Shown: one piece after another, positions 11,502 through 23,300 of the stretch
Layout: every line of letters starts with the position of its first letter
Numbering within the stretch: position 1 is the stretch's first letter
NCBI RefSeq assembly: GCF_000189635.1
Contig: NW_002476186.1
Coordinates: 372,001-436,000, forward strand
From: Tetrahymena thermophila SB210
Taxonomy: Eukaryota > Ciliophora > Oligohymenophorea > Hymenostomatida > Tetrahymenidae
Length of the DNA: 64,000 nucleotides
Reading direction: 5' to 3'
The notes under the pieces: model-generated
Database searches by the model: none
Told to the model about the DNA's origin: nothing
Seen by the model: only the letters and a program-made list of their open reading frames with translations
Program-made: the position numbers and the translations under genes

Positions 11502-12686
11502 ATCTCTATTTCTTCTTTTATAGGATTTTTTTGGTCTTTCGTTAAATTCATGATAATATGATCCATTTAGTTCATAAAAATACTTTTTAATATCTTTTAG
11601 TAACTTAAAGTAAGCTATCTCTTTTGCCATTTTTTAGCCTAATCCAAAGCCTTAAGATGTTAATTTTTTTACTGGATCCATAAAAATTGCTGTACACAGT
11701 GTATTTCCATTATCTTATCTAGAAAAATCTTCTTTGACATAATATAAAACTGATGGATTTGCTTGCTTTTATAAGATTTCTTAGACATCACTGACAGTAT
11801 TTATTCCTTCATCTTAAATTTACTAATATATAAAGAAATCATCTAATTACTTTTGATAAAATTCATCTTCACACATCTACTCTTCTTATTTTTCTTTTTC
11901 ACTATAGGAATATCTTTAATATGGTTCTCTATATCTATCGAAAAATTTTATGTGAGGATATAATAATCTAGCAGCTTAAGTTTTAGCTTGTTATTTAGTA
12001 TCTAATGGCTTTGAGATAAAAGGTTGTATTTCCATTCCAATACATTTATATTGGTATTAATATTGCATTTAAGAATTAAAATTTGATTGAAAAGGTTTGC
12101 AATCTTCATCTACTTTCAAGTATGAGTATTTCAATAAAATTTAGCTAACTTCTGAGATGGGATTAGGTATTTACTTTTTTTCCTCATCTAATAATTCGAA
12201 GTATTTCTCTTTATCTATTTCACTATCTTCATATTATTAATGTTCTTATGAGTTGTTTATTTTAAGTTATTTATCTTAATCATAGTTTTTAATCTCTAGA
12301 TCATTGATGTTTTAATTTTAATCGATAGACATTTCTTAAACCTAAAAAGCTATCTTTCCTTCTAAAAAATTTTATATCATCTAGCTATTAAGTAATTCTA
12401 GAAGATTTTGTTCGAAAGGATCTTTTTTATTCTAGAAATATAAGAAAGAAAGAAATCTCTTAAGGTTATTCACATCTGTAATGCAAGTATTCCACTTTTA
12501 TTTAATTTCATTTATCACATATTAAAGAAAGTTATTAGATATTAGCTAATTTAAATTTTCTTGGTACAGCATATTCATCTCTTCAAGCTTATCACAAATT
12601 ATGATACTTAAAATACTCAATCCATGGCTTTTTTAGTAAATATTGGCATCTTATACCTTTTGAAAGTATTAGTATATATTATTCAT
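11469..12686 (-). CDS. Protein with two dsRNA-binding-like domains
   Basis: Single exon of 406 codons (405 residues) from ATG at 12686 to TGA at 11471-11469. Two segments resemble double-stranded RNA-binding domains. The first, about residues 172-245, begins IPNPISEVSQILLKYSYLK and ends TKQQAKTQAARLLYPHI, the alpha-2 signature (K..AK..AA..LL). The second, about 306-366, contains NTLCTAIFMDP and GFGLGQKMAKEIAYFKLLKDI, like the G.G.SKK.AK..A...L signature. The N-terminal half is helical and rich in Leu, Asn and Gln with no motif I know. The C-terminus is basic (PKKSYKRRNR) and then acidic (DDSDNNDNNDQ). The likely role is RNA binding; partner and process are unknown. The domain calls are by eye, and the second is weaker. 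The 3' end lies in the third copy of a tandem repeat. Confidence 0.75.
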
Positions 12687-12816
12687 TTTTTGTTATATTA
12701 ACTTTTATTTTTGTAAATAATTTATTAAATTTGACTAAATAGTGAGAATATAAGTACATAAATAGAAATATACTAACATCTACTAGAAAATAATGTGCAA
12801 AAATTAAACAAATTTT

Positions 12817-12906
12817 CTCGAAAAAAAATAAAAGTATTTTCTCTAAAAAAAATAAAAGTATTTTCTCTAAAAAAAATAAAAGTATTTTCTCTGAAAAAAA
12901 TATAAT
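12817..12906. repeat. 24-base tandem repeat, 3.7 units
   Basis: Units start at 12817, 12841, 12865 and 12889 with consensus CTCTAAAAAAAATAAAAGTA plus TTTT. Units 2 and 3 are identical, unit 1 has CTCG, and the fourth is partial and diverged. It lies about 130 bases upstream of the minus-strand dsRBD-like gene's start. Confidence 0.92.
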
Positions 12907-13649
12907 AAAAAATTGTTTTATAATTAATTATTAGAGCCTATTAAAAATAGAAAAAATATACATTTGTAATAAGTAAATTTTAAAAATATTGTAAATCTAA
13001 GATTTATAAACTCATAAATAATATAACATAATAGAATTCTTTGATTTAGAATAAATATATCTATCATAATGCAATCAAACCAATAAGAACTCTAACTATA
13101 AATAATTAATTTAGTCAAATTGTTTTCGATTTATTTATTTTTTAATTTATAAAATATTACTAAATTATGAGATAATTTTTGTTTGCATAATCAAATTATG
13201 GATAAAAAATTAAACTATTTCTTTCTAAAAATAAACAAAAACTTTAAATACATCTTTATTTAAATTAAAAACACTAAAGTAATTAAAAATTACAATAGAT
13301 AAAATTTTATATTAAATAAGAAAAATACATTAACATTTAAAAATAAAAGCAAAAATGTATATTTTTACAAAAAAATCAGTAAAAATAATAATATTTTTAA
13401 AAATCTAATTATGAAATAATAAACAATTTAAAAGTTATGATTAGACTTATTTATCCTAAATATATTTGAGTCATTTCTTGCTATATATAGAATCTATACT
13501 GTATACTTTTTTTATATCATACAAAAAATGAAGTTTTATTAATTTATAGCTTATTTTCACTAACTTATTGTTATATGTGGCAGAAAAAATGTTTAATGTG
13601 ATATTAAAAAAGAAGTTTGAAAAACAATTTTTTAAGTTAATTTATTTAA

Positions 13650-13960
13650 TTTAGATTTTTAGTTTACCTGATATAGAAGATAATTTTTTTAAATGTAGCT
13701 TAACTTATATAAAATAATTATGCTATTTATCCTTTTTAATGTAAACTTAATATAATCTTATTAAATTAAAATAAAAAATATCTAATATTACTTTTAAAAT
13801 TATGTTCAATTAAGATTGTAAAAATTATGAAAAATTATTTCTGTGCACTTACCATACTTTTTCAGCCTATTTTTGAAATAGTTTCTTTGCTAAAGATTTT
13901 ATAATAAGATTAATTAACTAAATAATTAATTTGAGTAACATAATTAATTTATAAATTATA
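13650..13960 (+). pseudogene. Degenerate copy of the promoter and signal-peptide end of the next gene
   Basis: This block resembles about 14020-14330, about 365-376 bases downstream. Shared stretches include TTATGCTATTTAT(C/T)... then TTTTTAAT and, from the ATG at 13827, ATGAAAAATTATTTCTGTGC against ATGAAAAAAAAGTATATTTG. Translated, the copy gives MKNYFCALTILFQPIFEIVS, clearly related to the real start MKKKYICAYIIHFQTIFEIV. No continuing reading frame follows, so it looks like a leftover of a tandem duplication. Confidence 0.7.
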
Positions 13961-14191
13961 TTCATAAGACTATTATTAAATATGTTAAAAATGAAATAAA
14001 AAAATATATTAAAATTTAATTAATTTAGATTTCTGATAGATGTAAAAGAATTATTTTTTTGATGTACATTCCTAATCAACCTTTATAAAAGAATTATGCT
14101 ATTTATTATTTTTAATCTAAAATTAATATTAACTTGATTAAATTAATCTAAATATAAAATAAACATTGATTTTACAATTAAAAACTGGCAA

Positions 14192-17100
14192 ATGAAAAAA
14201 AAGTATATTTGTGCCTATATCATACATTTTCAAACTATTTTTGAAATAGTTTTTAGTTAAGGATATTATTAATAGCTTAATTAACTAAATATTCCATTTT
14301 AGTAATATAAAAGTAACGTTATGACAATCAAAGATTGCACTTCACCAATAAAAAACCAGCTTGATTAGTAAAATATTAGTTATACTTGTGAAGAAAGTTT
14401 TATCACTATTTAAGATTAGGACTAAATAGACGTAAGTTTAGTATTAAACTAGTTTTATGCTAAAGAGCCTTTGATAAAATTTAACTAAATATAACATTTG
14501 ACCTTAAGTTTATAGTTTTATTAAATAGTAATAGACGGTTAATTTTACAGTTAATAAGATTTGATTTTGGTTAGTGATTGTTAAAATGTTATTGTTATCA
14601 ATTTTACTGTTGAGCAATATACAAGGAAAAGTAAACACTTAATTTTGGCAAAATTTGTTTAAATAGATAATCTAATTATAAAAAATATGATTTTGACAGA
14701 TAGCTTGGTATATATTGATTAAAATGGTTCTAATACAATAGATATTTTATTTTAATAAATTAATAACTTGTCTTAAGATAATTTTATTATTTGCTCTTTT
14801 AACGCAGAAATCTTTTTGTAAGCAGTTACTTTCTAACTTAATTATCTAAACATAAATTCTAACTTAAACTAAGACCACACATTTATTTTGGGTATTAATG
14901 CTGTAAATGGAAGTGTTTAAAACATACTGTTAAATGATAATCTATAAAATGATGTTTAACCTAATATTTAAATAGCTAGAATAATCCAATTTTACCCTAT
15001 GGGCTGCTTCACAGTTAACAAAATATTAATATAATCTCTAAATTATTAGGTTTAGTAGTTTACAAAGATTTCTATATTAACTTAAAATCTATATTATACA
15101 AATGGAAATTTCGCTTTGCAGGAAATAACTTATGATGGAATTTAACAAGGCAGCATCCCTTCTAATACTGTTAATTTATATATTTTCTGCAAAATGGTGT
15201 AAGTAGTAAGAATTATGTAGACTAATTTTTAACTAATCCCTTTTAACTAGTTCTTAATGACTTTTATGTAGGGTGGATAGCTTAGTCTAGAAAATATTGC
15301 ATTAAGAAACATTATGAAAAGTTTAATATTCATTCAAATAATTTAATTCAATGATTTAGAGCTACGTTATTTCTCAATTGACTATCAAAGCTTATAATTT
15401 ATCTATTAAAGTTTGTTTATACTCGATTCTGTCTACAACCTTTATCTATATGAATTGTAAATTCCAATAGATCCTTCATAAGAAAACGAGACATTTTTTA
15501 GTAGAAATGGTCCACCCTTAATTATGTATAATCCTGGAAGTTAAAATGAATAGGAATATTTTTTTAATATGTTTAATTCAAATATCAATTTAAAAAATTT
15601 AGATATATACTTTGCTAATTTTTAAAATATTATTATTTCATCCTTTAATTTTAAATAAACCACCATTTCTAACATATATTCACCACCAGGCTAAAATGGA
15701 GGCTGTCTGAACTTTTCTAATGCTTCTACTTACTTATATTTAAGTTAAACAATTATTGAATACTGTGGAACTTCATAATTAGGTGGTGGCATTTATGGTG
15801 GATAGATATGGGATGCTTAAGATACTGTAATTAGAAATTGTTTTAGTAAAATTTCTGGTGGAGGTGTTGTTTTAAGCAAAAATTAAGATATTAGCATTTT
15901 AAAAAATATTATTAAATTCCAAAACAATAAAGCTGTATACTCAAATGATGATTATCTACTTGGCTTCAGCAGTATTCAGATTGATAGTATATACGAATAC
16001 AATTAGAATCTATAAAAAACAGATTTTGAAATGAAATAAATTTAATTTGACACTTAAAAAAACAATTTCATTATGTATTCTGGTTTAATTTATGTAATTT
16101 TTCTTAAATTAGATCTTAATTATCCATAATATGGAAGCTTTAGAATTCCAATAAACTATTTATCTATTTTTTAAACAAATATTACCTAACTCTAGCCATA
16201 TGTTATTCCAAAATTAGATTAGCCTTATTTGGTGTACTACTAAAATCCAAATAATATAGCTCCAATCTCACAATTTAAATTAACACTAGTAGATGATTAC
16301 ATTATAAATGCTTAATTTATGCCATTTAAAGAAGCATGTGGATAAGGCATGCAAATGGTACTAATATAAGATTCATATATAATGTGTAAATATTGTAATT
16401 TTGGTTCTGCAAGCTATTCTTAAGAAATTACCTAATTTAATAATATCAATTAAATAAAAGATATATAATAAAGAGATATAATGACTATTAATGAGGATTA
16501 GTGTTAACAATGTAATATGAAAGTATTTAATTAATGCTATGCTAATTATTCTAGTGTAAAAAATGGCTATTGGAGATCTAATTATACAGTAAACTAGGAC
16601 CAAATTTATAAATGCAAGATTTCTTCTTAAAGTTGTGAAGGAGGAAGTCTCTTCGGAGACCATCTATGTGCATAAGGATCTGTAGGTGTAGAGTGCATGG
16701 ATTGTGATTTAAGAGGCTCTTTTTGGGGTGAAAGTTATGGTTCTTATGGAATATTTTAATGCAAAAAATGTGGAAGTCGTATAAAAAATAACATATTGAT
16801 AGCCGTATCAATATTTATACTATTTATAGTAGTGCTTGCTCTAATACAAAGTAATTTCAAGAGTTTAAAAAACATCCATTATGCCAAATATTTGTCAAAG
16901 CTAAACATTATTTATTTTGGAGCAAGCTTGAATTAGAAAAGCTAGACTTCTGTCTTAATTAAATTGATTTCATTTAACTTAGTTATCTTTGAAGTTTCTA
17001 ATTTAGTTTCCTAAAATAGCATAATTAGTTTTATAGGAATTTTTTAAGCTAACCCCTTACAGACTTAATTAATTTCTGTTGATTGCTTTTTATCTGATAT

Positions 17101-18136
17101 TCTACCATCAGACTTCAGTATTGGCTATAGCAAACTTATTTTGAGCATTTTGTTTCCTTTTATAGCTCTGGTTTTGTTGGTTTTAATATTAACTATTTAT
17201 ATTTTTATTAAGAAAAGAAAATTCTAGCTTCTAAAGAATATAAGCATAATGACTTATATTTATCTTTTCATTTTCAACTTCTACTCTTATATTCTAGGAT
17301 ACTCAGTTTAGTCACTAATTTGCTTTAACTAAGACTCTACTTAATCTTATTCAATGATTGATTTAAGTCTATCTTGTCAACAATCAAATTAACTACCTAA
17401 AATCAGAATTACAGGGGCAGCCATATTAAGTATAATATGTATAGTTTCTCCTTGCTTTTTCTTCATTAATCTAATCTTAAAAAGAAGATAGCTATATAAA
17501 ATTTAGGTTTTGCTTAGATATGGTTTTGTTTATAGAGAATACAAATAGTAATTTTTCTTATGGGAACTCTTTAGATTTATTTTCAAAACATCTTTAGTTG
17601 TAGTCAAAGTTAGCTTTATTGGCTAATTAAATATTTTGTCAAATATTTTTTCGATTCTTCTAGTTTTTTATCTAATTATTTTTATAATATGCAAACCTTA
17701 CATTTTTAATAAGTTTAATAAATTTGAAATAGCATCTATGGTGATCGCCATCATAAGTAACTTTGGCTCATCTCTTTACAATTAGTAAGTTAGCTAAAAT
17801 GAGGATTCTGATTCATTTAATATGTATAGCTTGCTTTTATATGCAACTTAAATTATTTAGGTGGCATTGTTAATATTTTTGAGTATTCTTGCTGTCATAT
17901 CCTTTTTTACAAAAAGTTTAACAAAATTATCAAATTATAGACATTTTTATTGGCTTCAAAAATATTTCCCTAAATATTCATAAAGGCTCTAATTAAATTT
18001 TAGAAAATTAAGAACATAAATAAAAAACATAAGATTAATTAATAACGAAACTAATTTTAACTTAAATAAATTAAATGAGTTGAGCTACTAAGAATTAAAT
18101 ACATTTAACAATTTAACTTTATAAAACTCTTAGTGA
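14192..18136 (+). CDS. Large secreted/membrane protein with Cys-bearing ectodomain and multi-pass C-terminus
   Basis: Intronless frame of 1315 codons (1314 residues). I chose the ATG at 14192 over 14321 because it gives a signal-peptide-like start: MKKKY followed by a hydrophobic run to VFSQ. Residues about 25-860 form a repetitive ectodomain rich in Ile/Asn/Gln and Gly. It includes blocks such as SGGGVVLSKNQDISILKN and GGGIYGG that look like parallel beta-helix turns, then a Cys-rich patch at about 710-855 with CKYC, CQQC and CMDC pairs. From about 866 several hydrophobic spans follow (NNILIAVSIFILFIVVLALI, FPFIALVLLVLILTIYIFI, GAAILSIICIVSPCFFFINL and others), and then a cytoplasmic tail ending LNTFNNLTLQNSQ. 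This is the layout of a family of big ciliate surface/membrane proteins; ligand and function are unknown. Confidence 0.85.
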
Positions 18137-18761
18137 AAAAACTAATGAAATTATATAAATTCATTAATTAAATTAAAATTTATTTTACTGTATTTTTTTT
18201 AAAAGATAAATATAATATAAAAATAATTATAAGTTGTACTTTAAATTCTCATTAACATTGGATCTCAATTTTTTTTTTTTGTTATTCAAAACTTTAAATT
18301 GTAATTTTTAAAAAAAATTTGGTTATTAATACAAATCACCATTAATTAAGGAGAACGTATTGTATATGATATATTTTTGTAAAATTGTTTAAAAATTTTT
18401 GTAGAATACTTTTAAAACTTAAAATATTTAAAGTCTGAGATTATTACTACAAAAAATAGCTATTGTTAATATATTTATTTATTATTGTATTAGACTAAAA
18501 TAGAAAATTTAATATAGTTTATCTTGCTTTGTCTATCAAATTAACTAATCTTAAAGCTGAAGATAACATGTGTTATTTATTAATTTTTATATTTATCTAT
18601 TTTTTGTGTTAAAATAGATCCATCGAATCCTTCTAGAAAAAATATTGGAATTATTTATATTCAGAATTTTATTTTATTTGAACAATAATTTAAGTGAGAT
18701 ATCTTTTCTTAGATTTGTATATTTTAATATTTTTAACTATAAATACAAATTTCATATTAAA
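18137..18761. other. Intergenic spacer
   Basis: AT-rich 3' flank of the large membrane gene and promoter of the next. A frame starting at 18645 overlaps the start of the next gene in another phase and looks like chance. Confidence 0.6.
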
Positions 18762-19586
18762 ATGAAACATTTTTTACTTAGTTTAGCTTTAGTAACAGGA
18801 TTAGCCTCTTACGCTTTAAAAAACTTTTCTGATTATGAACTCTATTTTCCAATAGCAATCTTTTAGATTTCATATGCATTTAACATCTACTACAATTATG
18901 CAATTAGAGTAGAAAATTAAAATATGAATTAAGGGGTTTTTATATTGATCTGCATGCTCAAGAGATATAATAAATTTGTCTTCTTTAGTTTACTCTACTT
19001 TTAGACATTTATCAGAGATGTAAATATATTTTTCTCTATCTTCAACTATATGAGTATTGTTGGAATAGTCTTCATTTCAGTTCCTCTCAACACTTGGAAG
19101 TATTTGTATCAAAAAGTATATCTATTCAGATTCTTTTTGATTGTCGCTGATACTGAATTTATAGCTGGCGATATTTAATTTATGTGGACTTAGACTATTT
19201 AAAACCCACAAAAGTTAGTTCTATTCAGCAAACCTGAATACGAATTTATTTTCATTAGTCACTTTATGGGAATCATGACTTATTTACAAGACTGCCTGAT
19301 ATAATTTATCCGCAGAGATAAATTTATGACTGCTTACTCTGGTATTAAATCATTTTTCTAGTGGGGAATTGGTGGTTTATTAGGATATCTTGGATTTATT
19401 TACTTCAATCAATTATAGACATAATTTGGCTAATAAGTGATTCTCAATAGTTAAGACGCTTTTCTATTCACAAGAAAGGTCTTTTTCTTATATTATCTAT
19501 ATCTTGGAGCTTATAATGTGAGAGCTAGTTAAAGTGTTAAAGTTAACTAATAACCTCTAACAAAAAGTGATAAAAAATAACAATGA
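18762..19586 (+). CDS. Multi-pass membrane protein of unknown function
   Basis: Intronless frame of 275 codons (274 residues), TGA at 19584-19586. The start MKHFLLSLALVTGLASYAL is hydrophobic (signal anchor or first span). Further hydrophobic stretches are LYFPIAIFQISYAFNIYY, FILICML/FVFFSLLYFQTFI, YMSIVGIVFISVPL, YEFIFISHFMGIMTYLQ, WGIGGLLGYLGFIYF and KVFFLYYLYLGAY, giving about six or seven spans. Charged loops such as IRRDKF and LKRYNKF separate them, and the tail is polar (NQQPLTKSDKKQQ). No transporter or enzyme signature was recognised. Codon use and the Gln codons TAA/TAG match the neighbours. It may belong to a ciliate-specific family. Confidence 0.85.
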
Positions 19587-20355
19587 AATTTTATAAATAA
19601 TTAAGTTTATTACTTAGTATTCATCAATCATAAAAAATAAAAATCATTTTATATATATATTTTTTTTTTGAAAAATAATCTTTTTAAATTTAAAATAGAA
19701 ACTAGATTTAAATTTTATTATTTATTTTATAATTAAATAAAAATAAAAATAATTTTTATTTTCTCTCAATAAAACAAAATAATTTACTCTAAAAATATTT
19801 TTATTGTTTGTTTTATTTTAAAGTGAGATTTTGATTAGCTTCAAAAAATTATAAAATTATACATTTATCTAATAAATTCAACTTTTAAAAAGAGTGCGTT
19901 CTCTTGCTGACTTTTTTTATTTTTGTTATACTTTGAGTGGTAAATGTGAAATTCTTTAATAATTATATTTCATACACACTTTTGTAATGAAAAGTTAAGT
20001 TAGGACAGTGAAATTAGTTTTTAGATTTAGTTTTATAAATTTTTATTTATTGAAGTAATAAATAATATTTTAAAAAATGAAGATTATGTATAAATATGTG
20101 TAAATGAATAATTTTTAATGGCGAAAAGAATTATTTATTTATTTATTTTATTATATTATATTTTAGTAAAAGTGATAATATTTATTAACCAGATATCTAT
20201 TGTTAGTTGATTTTAACCAAACAAAAATATATAATTAGTTTGGAAGTATTTCTTCTTTATTAATAGTTTATTTTGTAATAATAACCATATCAAGAAAAAA
20301 TTTGCTTACTTTTGATATATATAAAGTGATTGTTTCCAGTGTAAAATTAATCAAA
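19587..20355. other. Intergenic spacer
   Basis: AT-rich; no coding signal. It carries the promoter and 5' leader of the carboxypeptidase gene; the ATG at 20356 is preceded by A-rich sequence (ATCAAA). Confidence 0.6.
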
Positions 20356-23300
20356 ATGTAGGCAGGATAAATAAAGTCATAATTTGTTAGTGCCAATGCA
20401 AGTACTCATCGATCAGAATCTGATGATATTAATGCTGAACATTCTTATAGGAAAGAAAGAACATATAATACTAATTTATCTATTTAGATAAAGCAAGAAC
20501 AAGTTAGTCAATAGCAAGATTAACCATGTAATTAGAGTTAACTTTAAATAAATAAAAAAATATTTGAGAAGCTGCCTGAAGCTAATTAGTTGCTTCCAAA
20601 AATGAGAGAACCAGTAGAAAAAGCAAAATTAGCTTTATGTATTCCAATTATGAACTTACCTTCATTTAATGGTGCAGCACCTTAGCGCGAAGAGCTACAT
20701 AGGAGTAAATCAGAAGATTGCATTAAGCAATAGTACAGCATCAGTAAGGGAAAAAGCAGCTTGAAAAAAACGGGTTTAAAAAGCAAATAAAAAAATTCAT
20801 CACAATAAAGCTAATTAATATTTTAAAATTCATCATAAGATTAAATCAATAATAAACAAGATGACATATAGAAAATGCAAAATAATAATAATTTAAGAGT
20901 AAAGCATATTTCATTGCATTAATAAGCATCAGATTAAGATGATAATTCTAAAGTAAATTTAAAAAAAAGAGGCTTTAGCAATGATCAAAAAGAATCAATA
21001 AAAAAGATATCATTTAAAATTCAAAGTTCTGGCAATAAGCTGAGAGAAAATGAGACGAACATTCAGAGATATTTCCTTAAATTAAACGTCATTTATAAAA
21101 AGTATACAGAAATTCATTATCCTGCATATAACTCTCCTACTAATAAAGTGAATACAGAGGAGAGCGAAAAATAAAAAACAGAAGAGGATGAAGATTTTTC
21201 AAGTAAAAGCAAGAACAAATCAAAAAATAAATAAAAGAAAGAGGCACTATACTTGTCTAATGTTGTGCAATTTAACACTGTCTACTGTGATTTGAGGAGG
21301 CTAATTAAATCTTAAAATTAGTCAAAACTAAATATAAGTTCTAATAGTACTAATTAAAGTATAGTAAATGATAGATATATAAAAGTGTAAACTCCATTAA
21401 GCGGTACCAATCCAGTCAAAAAGCTATTGATCAATTAAGATAATACAAGTAGCTAGCTGTAAACTTCTAAAAATTAGGATAACGCTAGTAATCCTCAAAT
21501 TCATGAATTGGAGCCTTATTATAAAAAAAAGAATCAAGCAGATAGAACTTTAATTTTTGAAAGCAGGTTTGAAAGTGGAAATTTATCTATTGCTGCAAAA
21601 ATTAGTGATGAAGAATATGATCTTCTATTATAAAATGATATTAACACTCATGGCCACACTCAATGGTTCTTTTTTAAAGTAAAAAATACATTCAGTGGAA
21701 GTCGTGTAAAATTTAACATATTGAATTTTTGTAAGAGTGATTCTTTATTTAATTAAGGAATGAAAGTACTAGTTTATTCCAAAATCCAAGCTATTTCTCA
21801 AAATAAAGGATGGCATCGCTCAGGTGAAAACATCAGCTATTACAAAAACAATTTTATAAGGAAACAAAACTGCTAACCGCCAACTTCTACGACAACATAT
21901 TTCGCTGAAACAAAAGGCTAATCTTTTCAAAATAAAAATTTTTAAAAGCAGTAAAATTATTATAGCCTCAGTTTTACATACTTATTTGAAAATACTGAAG
22001 ATGAGGTGTATTTTGCTTACAATTATCCTTACACTTACTCAGAATTGTAAGAATATTTAGACGAGCAAGAAAGTATTAAATCAGATATCCTAAATAGACG
22101 AGTTTTATGTAGAACGCTTGCTGGAAATAGAATTGATCTTCTTACTATAACTTCAAAAAGTGATTAGTATAAGAAATAGGGTAATTTTACATTAGAGTTA
22201 CATAAAATTTGCTAATTAAAAGCATTAATTAAATTTATTACTTTAATTTAGGTTATACGAGAAAGGTTTAATTAACTAATTAGTCAAATATTGACAATTT
22301 TAATTAAAGTGTGTAATTAGAACCAATACATATTCATTCTTATCATCACTAAGAAAAATAATTAATTTTCATATTCATCAAAAGAAGATATTTTTAATAG
22401 AAAATAATCGATTTATTTTCAGCAACTAGCTCTAAATCAAAAATATGAAAATTTAATATACACACTGAAATTTAATTTTAATTATTCAGTTAAATATTAT
22501 CAAAATAGAAATATACTAATGGTTTTTTAATTGATAAATTATAAAAATAAAAGGTATTATTTTAAGTGCTAGAGTTCATCCAGGTGAAACAGTATCTTCT
22601 TTTGTTATGAAGGGAATTATTGATAATTTGTTAAGTGATACAGAAGAAGCACAGTCATTAAGAGAAAGATTTGTTTTTAAAATAATTCCTATGCTAAATC
22701 CTGATGGAGTAGTGCACGGAAATTATAGATGCAGTCTTTCTGGTTGTGACTTAAATAGAAGATGGAAAACTCCTCTTAAAACACTTCACCCAGAAATATA
22801 TCATTTTAAATAGATGATATACAATTTCTCTAACCATATCAAATTAGCATTATTTTGCGATTTGCATGGACACTCTATGAAAAAAAATATTTTTATTTAT
22901 GGATGCCATGATAAGCAATAACCTCTTGCCTGCAGAGAGTTACCATTTTTAATGTCTAAACTTTATGAGCCTTTTTCTTTTAGTGACTGCAATTTTATGG
23001 TTTAAAAAAGTAAGGAAGGCACTGCTAGAGTAGCCTTATGGGAAGGGTTAAGAATTCCAAATATTTTCACTCTGGAATCCTCTTTTTGTGGTCCTTCTTA
23101 CGATGATATTCATTTCCAATAAAGTGATCTTGAAAAAATGGGTGCTAGAATGTGTCAAGCATTTTTAATTTATTTTAGACCTCAAATAAAAGTTGAAACC
23201 GAAAGTGATTCTTACCATTAAAAAACTGAAATTGTGAAGGATAAAACTCTTTATTCAATACCAAATAGGACTTCTTCGGAATCTCTGTATTCTCCAACTA

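Larger units (their letters stand above)
12687..14191. other. Intergenic spacer between divergent genes
   Basis: Holds the promoters of both the dsRBD-like gene and the large membrane-protein gene. It includes a 24-base tandem repeat (12817-12906) and an ancient duplication of the membrane gene's 5' end (about 13650-13960). Confidence 0.65.

Noticed and set aside
16373-16811. Two minus-strand frames opposite the large membrane protein
   Set aside because: Antisense shadows of a continuous 1315-codon plus-strand gene with intact Cys motifs.
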